This document shows, in pieces, positions 1-9,273 of a DNA stretch of 64,000 nt (the stretch's first letter is position 1; the number at the start of each line of letters is the position of its first letter). Origin of the DNA: Thiovibrio frasassiensis. Lineage in GTDB: Bacteria; Desulfobacterota; Desulfobulbia; Desulfobulbales; Desulfurivibrionaceae. A model generated the notes under the pieces. That model was not told where the DNA came from. It searched no databases and saw only the letters and a program-made list of their open reading frames with translations. The position numbers and the translations under genes were made by a program. The DNA is taken from NCBI RefSeq assembly GCF_029607905.1, contig NZ_JAPHEH010000001.1, positions 2,633,530 to 2,697,529 on the forward strand. The letters are read 5' to 3'.

Positions 1-116
1 TCGGCCAGGGTGATTTTGAGCATCCTGGTCTCCAGCTCGTGGAACCCATCCGCCCGCTTGCCCTTGATGGCAAGATAGAGATTTATTTTTGCCGGAGCCT
101 CACAAACCAGTTCCAT
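1..116 (-). CDS. ispE: 4-diphosphocytidyl-2-C-methyl-D-erythritol kinase, N-terminal part
   Basis: The start codon is at 116 and the gene runs off the left edge. The first residues contain APAKINLYLAIKGKRADGFHEL, which matches the N-terminus of GHMP-family IspE kinases (typically APAKINLFL followed by R-x-DGYHEL). IspE phosphorylates CDP-methylerythritol in the MEP isoprenoid pathway in the cytoplasm. Only about 38 residues are visible, so the ATP-binding motif lies outside the window. It is transcribed in the same direction as the DUF1844 gene and serA, but a strong terminator (171-211) separates it from them. Confidence 0.85.
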   Translation of the reverse strand, partial: MELVCEAPAKINLYLAIKGKRADGFHELETRMLKITLA

Positions 117-170
117 TGCGCACCCATTCTCCCTCTTCAGCAAATGCTCCGCACCCTGCCCCGGGATCAT

Positions 171-211
171 AAAAAAAATCGCCTGATTTCAGTTTCTTAA
201 AATCAGGCGAT
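171..211 (-). terminator. Rho-independent terminator after the DUF1844 gene
   Basis: A perfect 12-bp inverted repeat (ATCGCCTGATTT at 178-189 and its complement at 200-211) has a 10-nt loop. On the minus strand it is followed by a run of seven to eight T. It begins 26 bp beyond the DUF1844 stop codon, so it should end the serA–DUF1844 transcript before ispE. Confidence 0.85.
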
Positions 212-236
212 CGTAACTATTGGCGTAGATCAAAAA

Positions 237-551
237 TCAGCTGCTGGCCTTCACATACCGCAGCTTCAAATCGGCAAGCACATGACCGAGGAGCTCTTCC
301 TCCTTGTCGGTCAAGTTGCCCCTGGTCCGGTCCTTCAGCAACTGCAAGGTGCTGATGGTGTGCTTGGCCAGGGCAAGATCGTTGCCGGCCTGCCCGGTTT
401 CCGGATCCTGGATCTCTCCCATATGATAGAGCGCCGAGCTGTTCAACGACATGACCAGGGTGGTAAAGGTTACCTCCGGCAGCACGCAGTTGCACCCTTG
501 CCGAACATACCCCTCGGGGCACTTTTTTTCGTTTTTCTCATTTTCGGTCAT
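237..551 (-). CDS. DUF1844 domain protein
   Basis: This 104-residue protein carries the DUF1844 pattern: a short central hydrophobic stretch (TLVMSLNSSALYHMG), then I-x-DPETG, then LAKHTISTLQLLKDRTRGNLT and an EEELL helix. The function of DUF1844 is unknown. It is a small, probably helical protein often found near serA or ispE in Desulfobacterota. The ATG at 551 is preferred over the upstream TTG at 563 because a GGGA lies about six bases before it. The N-terminus is charged (ENEKNEKK) and a Cys-x(6)-Cys-x-Cys segment follows. It lies 38 bp after serA and ends at a terminator. Confidence 0.8.
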   Translation of the reverse strand: MTENEKNEKKCPEGYVRQGCNCVLPEVTFTTLVMSLNSSALYHMGEIQDPETGQAGNDLALAKHTISTLQLLKDRTRGNLTDKEEELLGHVLADLKLRYVKASS

Positions 552-589
552 GGGCTGTCCCAATGGGCAGAAGGAGAAAACAAAAAACG

Positions 590-2197
590 CTAGGCGCTCA
601 CCAACTCGGGCAACTCAAGAACCATCGCTTCGTTGATGTTCGGCAGAGCACGGACCTTCTCCAGCAGAGGCTTGGGCACCAAGCCGTCGGTATTGAGCAG
701 GATCACGTTGAGATTCAAATTCCCTTCCCGCTGCTTGCCCACGGTCATCCGGGCGATGTTCACCCCGTCGTTGCCGAGGGTGGTGCCGAGCAGGCCGATC
801 ACCCCGGGGACATCGTTGTTCTGGACAAAGAGCATGGGGCCGGCGGGCAACGCTTCCATGCGGAAGCCGTTGAGGCGCACCAAGCGGGGCTCATTCTTGC
901 CGAACACCGTACCGGCGAGGACATTTTCGCCCTCGGTGGTTTTCACCCGAATGTTCACCAGATTGAGAAAATCATCGCTCTTGCTGGTTTTTGCTTCAAC
1001 CACCCGGATGCCCCGTTCCTGGGCAATGATGGGAGCGTTCACGTAATTGACCGCATCTTTCAAAATCGGGGTAAACAATCCCTTCAGAAAGGCAACGGTA
1101 ATCGGGCTGGTGATCATCTCGGAAAGATCGCCGCAGTATTCGATGGTGACCTCTTCCACCCCGCCCTTGGCGATCTGCATGTGGAAAGAGCCCAGCATCT
1201 CGGCCAAAGAGATATAGGGACCGACCTGGGAAAGAACCTCGGCACTTACGGAAGGCACGTTCACCGCATTGGTGATGGTGCCACGCAACAGATACGCAGC
1301 CATCTGTTCGGCGATGGCCACGGCGACATTCTCCTGGGCCTCCGCCGTGGAAGCGCCCAGATGCGGGGTGCAGACGAAATTATCCAGGCTCAACAGCTTG
1401 CAGTTTTCCCTGGTGGTGGGTTCCACCTCGAAAACATCCAGCCCGGCTCCGCGAATCTCTCCATCCTTCAGAGCATGGTACAACGCCTCCTCATCCACCA
1501 CGCCGCCACGGGCACAATCGAGGAAGACGCACTCTTTCTTCATCATCTTGAATTGCTCGGTGGAAAGCAGGTGCTTGGTTTCCTTGGTGAGCGGCACATG
1601 GACAGAGATAAAATCGGCCCGCTTGCACAACTCTTCCAGGCTCACCAGCTCGACGCCGATCTTCTCCACCAACTCCTTGGGCATGTGGGGATCGAAAGCG
1701 ATAACCTTCATCTTCAGCCCCTGGGCTCGGTCGGCAAAGATGCTGCCGATCCGGCCGATGCCGACGATACCCACGGTCTTGCCGGTTACCTCGCGGCCAC
1801 CGAACTTCTTTTTCTCCCACTTGCCTTCCTTCATGGAGGCGGTGGCCTGGGGGATGTTTCTGGTCAGCGACATCATCATGGCGATGGCGTGCTCCGCCGC
1901 GGTGGTGGCGTTGCCGTCCGGGGCATTCATGACGATGATCCCCTTCTTGCTTGCCGCGGGGATATTGACATTATCAAGGCCGATACCGGCCCGGCCGACA
2001 ACCTTCAGGTTGGTCGCCGCATCGATGATCTCCTCGGTAACCTTGGAGGCGCTGCGGATAACCAGGCCGTCGTACTCGGGGATTACGGCTTTAAGCTCTT
2101 CCGGGGAAAGGCCTGTTTTCACATCAACCTCAAGCCCGGCATCCTCGAGAATCTGAACACCAATGGGCGACAGGTTGTCACTGATCAGAACTTTCAT
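590..2197 (-). CDS. serA: D-3-phosphoglycerate dehydrogenase
   Basis: This 535-residue enzyme oxidises 3-phosphoglycerate to 3-phosphohydroxypyruvate with NAD, the first step of serine synthesis in the cytoplasm. Visible are the Rossmann motif GIGRIG near residues 146-151, the catalytic Arg near 230 (DCARGG), Glu near 259, and the His near 279 (TPHLGAST). An intervening ASB-like domain follows, then a C-terminal ACT domain (about 460-535, beginning near NNDVPGVIGLLG), the usual site of serine feedback. The length is typical of the long bacterial form. It is followed by the DUF1844 gene in one probable transcript. Confidence 0.97.
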   Translation of the reverse strand: MKVLISDNLSPIGVQILEDAGLEVDVKTGLSPEELKAVIPEYDGLVIRSASKVTEEIIDAATNLKVVGRAGIGLDNVNIPAASKKGIIVMNAPDGNATTAAEHAIAMMMSLTRNIPQATASMKEGKWEKKKFGGREVTGKTVGIVGIGRIGSIFADRAQGLKMKVIAFDPHMPKELVEKIGVELVSLEELCKRADFISVHVPLTKETKHLLSTEQFKMMKKECVFLDCARGGVVDEEALYHALKDGEIRGAGLDVFEVEPTTRENCKLLSLDNFVCTPHLGASTAEAQENVAVAIAEQMAAYLLRGTITNAVNVPSVSAEVLSQVGPYISLAEMLGSFHMQIAKGGVEEVTIEYCGDLSEMITSPITVAFLKGLFTPILKDAVNYVNAPIIAQERGIRVVEAKTSKSDDFLNLVNIRVKTTEGENVLAGTVFGKNEPRLVRLNGFRMEALPAGPMLFVQNNDVPGVIGLLGTTLGNDGVNIARMTVGKQREGNLNLNVILLNTDGLVPKPLLEKVRALPNINEAMVLELPELVSA

Positions 2198-2394
2198 TGT
2201 TTCTCCTTTATATATGAAAAGCGGCCAAAGCCATTTTCAGACCTTGGCAAATAGAGAGGGCGTGGATAATAGAGACCAAAAAAAAGTGAAATACCCGAGA
2301 TTCCGGGGGCAATCTAAAAACACGAATATTATGTGATCAGGGGAGTTTGTCAAGAATAAAACATCCGCAACAGCCCTGTCTTCCCGTCCGGAAC

Positions 2395-2862
2395 TCAGTC
2401 CTTAAAACATGCGGAAAAATCCGCCGGCCCTTCATCGGCCTCCCCGTCACACTCCGCAGCCTCCAGGCTCCGGTAATGCCGGGCCGTGGCGCACGCTTCC
2501 CGGAACTCCCCATATTTGCGGGCAAAAAGCCTTTCCGGGAATTCCGCTTTGTTCAGATAGGCCACCATGTTGGTCATGATTTCCGTGACCATGCTCTCCA
2601 CCAACGCGACCCGTTCGCTCTCGGCGACAAAGGTCCGCTCCTTGGTAGCCGAAAACGTTACCGATCCCCCCATGACCTGACGCACCTCTGCCTGCAGAGC
2701 GAGATCCGCTTCGGGTATTCGGGCAAAAAATTCCTCATCCACCGGCAGCTCCGCCTCGCAGATAATCTTGATCAGCCACCGGTCACCGACCATTTTTTTT
2801 GACTGGTCATAGACGGTAACGGTCATAGTATTGTCAAGTTTGCGTTGCTCGAGTATCTCCAT
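2395..2862 (-). CDS. Conserved-looking hypothetical protein, 155 aa
   Basis: I do not recognise this family. The ATG at 2862 has a clear AAGGAG eight bases upstream and is preferred over the upstream in-frame ATG at 2928. The protein is soluble and acidic: a beta-rich N-terminus (MTVTVYDQSKKMVGDRWLIKIICEA) is followed by a helical second half and an acidic tail ending in SACFKD. There is no signal peptide or membrane segment. It lies upstream of serA in the same direction but is separated by about 200 bp, so it is probably its own unit. It faces cysS across a 270-bp divergent region. Confidence 0.65.
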   Translation of the reverse strand: MEILEQRKLDNTMTVTVYDQSKKMVGDRWLIKIICEAELPVDEEFFARIPEADLALQAEVRQVMGGSVTFSATKERTFVAESERVALVESMVTEIMTNMVAYLNKAEFPERLFARKYGEFREACATARHYRSLEAAECDGEADEGPADFSACFKD

Positions 2863-2938
2863 GGGCAAAACTCCTTGGTCGCTGAAACACTTGGGACAAA
2901 AGCCCTGTTTTGATATTTGCATATGCACACAACAAGAC

Positions 2939-2967
2939 TTGCTCTCTTTCCTGGAAACGGGTATATA
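2939..2967 (+). promoter_or_regulatory. Possible promoter for cysS
   Basis: A TTGCTC box and a TATATA box are separated by 17 bp in the divergent region ahead of cysS, about 165 bp before its start. Only the TTG half of the -35 box matches consensus, so this is a weak sequence-only proposal. No T-box antiterminator-like structure was evident in the leader. Confidence 0.3.
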
Positions 2968-3132
2968 ACATATCTTTTTACAAAGGGGATAACTCCTTTA
3001 TCATAAAGACAGACGCGACATCGGCAAACGCCCTGGAGAGGGCAGAGGCAGGCGGATTTCAGCCAAGCAACATCGCCCCCTTTCCTCTCCTCAGCGTTCC
3101 CAGCCTCACATATCAACTCGATGGAACAGACC

Positions 3133-4602
<1,470 letters not shown>

Positions 4603-4627
4603 GCTCCTTTTTTCCTCAGCCTCGCCT

Positions 4628-4674
4628 CTGCGCATCGAGCAATCTCTTTGCTGTTGCGATTGCTCGATGCGCAG
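4628..4674. repeat. Perfect 17-bp inverted repeat after cysS
   Basis: CTGCGCATCGAGCAATC at 4628-4644 is repeated exactly in inverted orientation at 4658-4674, with a 13-nt loop. It lies 26 bp after the cysS stop. No strong T-run follows on either strand, so it is not a standard intrinsic terminator. It may instead protect or separate transcripts between cysS and the MEMO-like gene, or be a protein-binding palindrome. Confidence 0.75.
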
Positions 4675-4765
4675 ATATCTCTTTGATTCTCCTCCCCCTT
4701 CTGCGCTATAATTAGACAAACACGTTTTCCCGTCTGTTTCCCACAGTTGCGCCTGGAGGTCTGCC

Positions 4766-5569
4766 ATGAAACGAGAGCCTGCGGTTGCCTATCAGTTTTA
4801 TCCCGGAGACCCCGCCACCCTGAAAGAGACCCTTGACCGCCTCATCCCTGCCGCCACCGCCAAGCAAAAGGCCCTGGCCGTGGTTTCGCCCCATGCCGGC
4901 TATATCTATTCCGGCTCCGTGGCCGGGGAGACCTTCGCCGCCGTGGAGATTCCCCGCGACATCCTGGTCATGGGCCCCAACCATCACGGCTACGGCGCCT
5001 CCGTTGCCCTGATGGAGAAAGGCGCCTGGGACATGCCCTTGGGGGAGGTGGCGATCAACACCGTGCTGGCCCGCCACCTCCTGGCCCAGACGGAGATTAT
5101 CGAAACTGACACCCTGGCCCACCGGTTCGAACATTCCCTGGAGGTCCAGGTGCCGTTTTTGCAGTATTTCCGGCCGGACCTGACCCTGACCCCCCTGGTG
5201 ATTTCCCATCTTTCCTTCAAGTCCTGCCAGATTGTCGGCGAGGCGATCGCCGCAGCGATCGAACAATACGGCAAGCCGGTCCTCATCGTGGCCAGTTCGG
5301 ATATGACCCACTACGAATCCCGTGAGTCCGCCACCACCAAGGATGCCCTGGCCCTCAAGCAGCTCATGGCCATGGACCCTCAGGCACTGTATAATACGGT
5401 CTTGGGCAAAAAGATCAGCATGTGCGGGATCATGCCCGCCACCATCGCCCTCATCGCCGCCCTCCGCTTGGGAGCAAGCCAGGCCCGGCTCATCCGCTAC
5501 ACCGACTCCGGCGAGGCCAGCGGCGACATCAATCAGGTGGTCGGCTATGCCGGGGTGGTGATTTCCTGA
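4766..5569 (+). CDS. MEMO/AmmeMemoRadiSam system protein B family
   Basis: This 267-residue protein has the conserved histidines of the MEMO fold: VSPHAGYIYSG near residue 41, PNHHG near 74, HSLEVQVPF near 122 and SSDMTHYE near 178. The fold resembles nonhaem-iron extradiol dioxygenases. Family members often sit with AMMECR1 and a radical SAM gene, but neither partner is adjacent here, so this copy is solitary in the window. A GGAGG lies seven bases before the ATG. The biochemical role is unsettled; metal binding is likely from the conserved His residues. Confidence 0.9.
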   Translation: MKREPAVAYQFYPGDPATLKETLDRLIPAATAKQKALAVVSPHAGYIYSGSVAGETFAAVEIPRDILVMGPNHHGYGASVALMEKGAWDMPLGEVAINTVLARHLLAQTEIIETDTLAHRFEHSLEVQVPFLQYFRPDLTLTPLVISHLSFKSCQIVGEAIAAAIEQYGKPVLIVASSDMTHYESRESATTKDALALKQLMAMDPQALYNTVLGKKISMCGIMPATIALIAALRLGASQARLIRYTDSGEASGDINQVVGYAGVVIS

Positions 5570-5652
5570 AAAACCTAGGGAAAGACCACAATTCTCCTTG
5601 ACATAATCCCCCTGTTCCTCTATTTTTGGACGGTTCTTTGCCCGACACAATT

Positions 5653-5726
5653 TGGGGGATCGTCTAACGGTAGGACTGCAGACTCTGACTCTGCCTATTG
5701 GGGTTCGAATCCCTATCCCCCAGCCA
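5653..5726 (+). tRNA. tRNA-Gln (anticodon CUG)
   Basis: A full cloverleaf can be drawn. The acceptor arms are TGGGGGA and TCCCCCA with discriminator G. The anticodon stem is GCAGA/TCTGC around the loop CTCTGAC, giving anticodon CTG. The T arm is TGGGG-TTCGAAT-CCCTA, and a CCA end is encoded. It reads CAG codons. Confidence 0.95.
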
Positions 5727-6020
5727 CACAACTCTTCTTTTGTATTCCAGCACCCCCAGCCCGCAGGAGCGAACAAGAGTATCCGCACCCCCCTAGGGGA
5801 ATCTGCCCAGCCTTGCACCACAATCCTTTTTTGGCCAAACACCTCCCCACTCCGGACAAGACGCCAAACCCGCGCGCTTGCACAACATTGCCGAAAGACT
5901 TTAGAGCTGCCGGTAATTCGGCAACCGTTCTCTGTTGGGGGGCAGAAGAGGAAAGTGTAGGCGAGGCTTTCAGGCAGGCGAAATTGTGCTGATCCGATAA
6001 TTCCTTATTTCAAAAATAGC
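5727..6020. other. Intergenic region after tRNA-Gln
   Basis: I see no convincing gene here. Short open frames lack ribosome-binding sites and family resemblance. The stretch separates tRNA-Gln from the leftward radical SAM unit, whose terminator begins at 6021. Confidence 0.5.
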
Positions 6021-6068
6021 AAAAAATGCGCCATTTCCCATGGCCTGCTGAGCATGGAAAATGGCGCA
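6021..6068 (-). terminator. Rho-independent terminator of the radical SAM operon
   Basis: A 16-bp inverted repeat with one mismatch (6027-6042 and 6053-6068) has a 10-nt loop. On the minus strand it is followed by six T. It starts 17 bp beyond the stop codon of the radical SAM gene, so it should end that two-gene transcript. Confidence 0.85.
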
Positions 6069-6084
6069 CTCCAGCCGAACCTGT

Positions 6085-7131
6085 TTACCCCCTTATTTCT
6101 GCTGCTTCATCCTTGAAGCGTAACGCTTCCAGAAACCCTCTTTGCAGGGAAATCGCTTCGACTTTTTCATGGGCATGCTGCTTGATTGCCTTTCGGACAT
6201 CGTCCCTGGTGAAGATGTCGTTGCAGAGGTGACAGTGGTTGACATACTGATCTTGAAAATTGATCTCCGGCGCCTTTTCCCGAATGAAACGCATGATGCC
6301 GTAAGGGCCTTCCAGAGCAAGCCAATTGGCAATCAGGTCGGCGTTCCCTTCGCAAACGATCTCGGCCAGGGTCTGACTTTCAAGACTGCCAATGGTGAGT
6401 TCCGGAACCCGCTGGTCGATCATGCCGCAGCAAATCCGGACATCCTTGGCGGGGGAAACAATAATGGAGCTGAGAATGCTGCTGCAAGGAGAGCTGTATG
6501 CTGACGGACTTGTTGGGTAGATAATGTGATCGTCCAGGTTAAGCGTTTTGGCCCCGTGGCCAACTGGTATTGTCAGGGATGAACTATACAGATCGGTCTT
6601 CTGATTTACCCCACCCTCTTTGAATTCGCTCAGCTTTACACCGAAAAAATCAGAGATGGATTCGGGGGTGATCTGTCCGTTTTTTACCCGCTTGTGAGCG
6701 ATAAGAATCGGCAGCTCAAGTTCTCTGGCGGCCAGATAGGCATTGCGAACCCGCTCTAAGGGAATATGCTCCTGATGGAGATCATCGCAACTCAAGTTGA
6801 TTTCAGACAACCCAGCCTGCTTGAGATCGCCAAGTATCTGCAACGCAATATCCGGGGTGGCGGCCCAGAAGGAGTTGGTAACGATGCGAGTCCATAGCCG
6901 GTGTTGTTGCGCATAGCGAATTGTCTCCTTCACATCGCGCAGCTTGAGGAGAGGCTCCCCTCCCGTAAAGACAACGACGATGAGACTCCCCAATTCCAGG
7001 GCCTGATCAATTACCCTGCTCATAAAAGGGGCGTCGAGGGCGGGGCCATTCCATGGTCCCGACTCGGTCACACAGTATTTGCAGCTGATAGGACAATCGT
7101 AGGTAACGGAAAATACCACGCGTGAAATCAT
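6085..7131 (-). CDS. Radical SAM enzyme with SPASM-like C-terminal cysteines
   Basis: This 348-residue protein begins with a radical SAM core. The 4Fe-4S motif CPISCKYC (Cys-x3-Cys-x2-Cys) lies near residues 13-20, followed by a glycine-rich SAM motif (VVFTGGEPLL, near 52-61). Later cysteines (SPCSSIL, RICCGM and NHCHLCND) and a segment like the SPASM/twitch pattern (ELTIGSLESQTLAEIV) suggest auxiliary Fe-S clusters, as in peptide- and protein-modifying enzymes. It starts 9 bp after the 192-residue upstream gene; its GGAGG overlaps that gene's TAG stop, so the two are translationally coupled. Substrate unknown. The upstream partner is the obvious candidate substrate or chaperone, by inference only. 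Confidence 0.85.
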   Translation of the reverse strand: MISRVVFSVTYDCPISCKYCVTESGPWNGPALDAPFMSRVIDQALELGSLIVVVFTGGEPLLKLRDVKETIRYAQQHRLWTRIVTNSFWAATPDIALQILGDLKQAGLSEINLSCDDLHQEHIPLERVRNAYLAARELELPILIAHKRVKNGQITPESISDFFGVKLSEFKEGGVNQKTDLYSSSLTIPVGHGAKTLNLDDHIIYPTSPSAYSSPCSSILSSIIVSPAKDVRICCGMIDQRVPELTIGSLESQTLAEIVCEGNADLIANWLALEGPYGIMRFIREKAPEINFQDQYVNHCHLCNDIFTRDDVRKAIKQHAHEKVEAISLQRGFLEALRFKDEAAEIRG

Positions 7132-7140
7132 TTCCGCCTC

Positions 7141-7719
7141 CTAATATTTTCCCAACTCTTTGAGTTGGCTGTCCATTTTGGCGATCAGTGAGCCCAAAGT
7201 GACAGCGTCCAACAAGGGAACATGCGTAAAGCGGTCTTCCGGGCGCGCGATTCCTTTGCCGTCCCACTTGGTAGTACTCCAGTGATCGGTACGACTCTCG
7301 GTAATCGCGTCTTGGTTTTTAAACTCTGTGTTGGCTCCACGATGGCTTTCTGTTTGCTTTTCAGAATAGTAGACGTCAACCGAGGCTTCCGCCTTGGCCA
7401 TGACCCCGACCTTGATCGAGACATCTTTCAGCTGGGGGTTCACTACCACCACGCCGAATAACTCCTCAAATTTGGCCGAATTTATTTTTCCCTTGAGCAC
7501 GAAATCATGGGCACGGACTACCAGAAAGCGGAGCCGCATCAGCGCCTCTTCCGAAACGCAGGCATCCAATTCAATTCCGTTGCTTTTGAGAGCCCCGGCC
7601 GAGTTTTCCATAAACAGCGCAAAGGTCTCCTCGTCAAAGACCGCCTTGCGAAGGAACTTGCTGAATGCGTATGAGGGAAGGACAATTTTGTGCGTGATCC
7701 GACGGTTGCTGGCTACCAT
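7141..7719 (-). CDS. Unrecognised 192-aa partner of the radical SAM enzyme
   Basis: I do not recognise this family. The first 100 residues or so look like a compact helical domain (PSYAFSKFLRKAVFDEETFALFM, then ELDACVSEEALMRLRFLVVR). A beta-like segment follows (VSIKVGVMAKAEASVDVYY), then a polar, low-complexity tail rich in T, S, D, E and H (about residues 118-160, including TDHWSTTKWDGKG), and a helical C-terminus. It has one Cys and no signal peptide or membrane segment. A GGAGGTAGC precedes the ATG. Coupling to the radical SAM gene suggests it is a modification substrate, a recognition protein, or a subunit. Confidence 0.75.
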   Translation of the reverse strand: MVASNRRITHKIVLPSYAFSKFLRKAVFDEETFALFMENSAGALKSNGIELDACVSEEALMRLRFLVVRAHDFVLKGKINSAKFEELFGVVVVNPQLKDVSIKVGVMAKAEASVDVYYSEKQTESHRGANTEFKNQDAITESRTDHWSTTKWDGKGIARPEDRFTHVPLLDAVTLGSLIAKMDSQLKELGKY

Positions 7720-8309
7720 GTGCTACCTCCTTGATTTAGATCGTTTTTATTGAGCCCTTCATCAGGCAGATGTGCCTGAAAACAATTCGCCGCTTTTCTT
7801 CGCAAAGTATTTTTTTGCATACCCGACCATTCATGGTCACTGTCGTCACCGGAAAAACAGAACCTTTGACAACCTCCGGGATCGCCACCGGGGCCCCCTG
7901 TGCCGCTCCTTTTTGCGCACCAATTTTTTTTTGGATCCGGCTCCATACTTCGAACGACCGCCATGCCGAGTTATCCTCTGGCGCTAGGGAATCTTCACCC
8001 AAGGCCAGGAACAGGCATCGACCAACCCATATCACCCTAGCACACCCAATGATCATATTCTCTTGTATGCCAAGGAAAAATTCCTGACAAGTTTTTTTCG
8101 CAAGGCGAAAAAAAGGACAGATTTATTTGTCAACTTTTCTTGGTCGCCCTTGAACAGGCAGGAAAAATTGTTCCGAAGAAAAAAATCTGTCTCGTTGCTC
8201 TCTGTGTTTGGGAGGAAGAATCAGGACGTGAAAGGGGCCAAGCGCCCTTAAAGGAAGCGCCTTGGCCAGAGGATAAGCGAAAGGGATTTACGATTCGGCA
8301 GGCACGCTC
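7720..8309. other. Long AT-rich noncoding region upstream of the radical SAM pair
   Basis: No gene is supported. The stretch holds several homopolymer runs and many short inverted repeats: a perfect 10-bp repeat TTTTTTTCGC/GCGAAAAAAA with a 3-nt loop (8092-8114), GACAGATTT/AAATCTGTC 58 bp apart (8116-8124 and 8183-8191), and two GGAA/TTCC hairpins nearby. The promoter of the leftward pair must lie in its left part. Two leftward open frames here (7713-7964, 7736-8056) lack a good ribosome-binding site and known motifs. Confidence 0.5.
8236..8267 (-). terminator. Possible terminator after the 8310-8807 gene
   Basis: GGCCAAG-CGC pairs with GCG-(C)-CTTGGCC across an 11-nt loop, giving 10 bp with one bulge. 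It lies about 40 bp past the stop of the leftward membrane-protein gene. The T-run after it on the minus strand is weak (CCCCTTTC), so termination activity is uncertain. Confidence 0.4.
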
Positions 8310-8807
8310 TTAGCTGCGCACCAAGGCGTCGGGCAGGATGACCCTGTGGAGCAGCCAGACCTTTTCCTGTTTGATCAGAGAAAAAGCCAGCCGATGGGTT
8401 TCCGCGAAAAAGTCCGGCCGGTTCCGGTTACCGGTCACCTGCACCAGAGCGCTGACCTCAGCCCGCCCCTTGCTCGGGATCTCAACCAGAATCTCGGCAA
8501 AGGTGACCTGCAGGTCCGCCCGGCGGGAACGGTACATGATGAGGTAGCGGATGGCCAGCCCGGAATCCAGGACCTCGCGGTACTCGCGCTCCGGGACTAC
8601 CACCTCGCAGGCCGGGGCGAGAAAATCCTTCACTTCCTTCATCTTGAGGGCCAGCACCACCGGACTCTCCGCCCCCTTCTTAGCAAGGGCTGCGGCAACA
8701 CCGTGACATCTCCGGATGATCACCTGTTGGTCGCTGAAGTAATAGAGGAGAAAGCCCCCACCCCCGAGCAGCAACACGACAACGGCGATGAACAAATTTC
8801 TCTTCAC
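8310..8807 (-). CDS. Single-pass membrane-anchored hypothetical protein
   Basis: From the GTG at 8807, which follows a GGGAGG-rich tract, this is a 165-residue protein. It has a short basic N-terminus, a hydrophobic segment (IAVVVLLLGGGGFLLYYF, about residues 6-23) and an exported domain. The domain looks alpha+beta (EILVEIPSKGRAEVSALVQVTG, then HRLAFSLIKQEKVWLLHRV), reminiscent of NTF2-like or similar small folds, though I cannot assign it. An in-frame ATG at 8861 would add 18 basic residues. The stop lies 17 bp before the end of the zinc-ribbon gene upstream, so the two are probably co-transcribed. Confidence 0.7.
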   Translation of the reverse strand: MKRNLFIAVVVLLLGGGGFLLYYFSDQQVIIRRCHGVAAALAKKGAESPVVLALKMKEVKDFLAPACEVVVPEREYREVLDSGLAIRYLIMYRSRRADLQVTFAEILVEIPSKGRAEVSALVQVTGNRNRPDFFAETHRLAFSLIKQEKVWLLHRVILPDALVRS

Positions 8808-8824
8808 CCTCCCCTCCCTCACCC

Positions 8825-9097
8825 TTACAACTGCGGATCGATATTCCCGGGGCCGCCGCATTGGGGCGCATAGCAGGTAACATTTTTAAAATCACACACC
8901 TCGCCGCAACCCGGACATTTTTCCGGCGGTTTTGCGGCCTGGGTCGTCCGCCCGCACCCCCCGCATTTCCAGAAGGGATCGGCCGCCTCCTTCACATAGA
9001 CGCCATGGGGCGAATAGCCGCAATGGGCACAGGTGGTCTGGATATCCTCGTAATTCTTGCCGCAATCTTCGCACTTGCCCTGTTTGCCTTGGCTCAT
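8825..9097 (-). CDS. Small zinc-ribbon protein, 90 aa
   Basis: This 90-residue protein has several paired cysteines: CEDC near residue 9, CAHC near 23, CGGCG near 45, CPGCG near 61, and a C-terminal CYAPQC. That is enough for two rubredoxin-like zinc or iron knuckles plus a tail pair. It is soluble, with no signal peptide. The ATG at 9097 has AGGAGC upstream and begins MSQGKQGKCEDC. Similar small multi-Cys ribbons are common in sulfate reducers. The role is unknown; metal binding is inferred from the cysteine spacing. Confidence 0.75.
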   Translation of the reverse strand: MSQGKQGKCEDCGKNYEDIQTTCAHCGYSPHGVYVKEAADPFWKCGGCGRTTQAAKPPEKCPGCGEVCDFKNVTCYAPQCGGPGNIDPQL

Positions 9098-9273
9098 GAT
9101 GCTGCTCCTTATGTTTTTGGGGCCGGCAAAACCGTTCCAGTGAAGCCCTGGTTTCTTTTCAGTATGCCTCCGTCCGGAGGGAACCTCCAAACTTTTTTTT
9201 AAGATGCGGCCAAACATCGCTGCAGCAAGCATCTCCCCCTGCTGCTGCTTCCGGCGGGCATTCCCCCCCGGCC

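Noticed and set aside
563-2254. Long rightward open frame antisense to serA
   Set aside because: It is a mirror of serA in a GC-rich gene; the serA frame has all family motifs, and this one has none.
7736-8056. Leftward frames of 106 and 83 codons upstream of the radical SAM pair
   Set aside because: Neither has a good ribosome-binding site or a recognisable motif, and they overlap each other; a peptide precursor is not excluded but is not supported.
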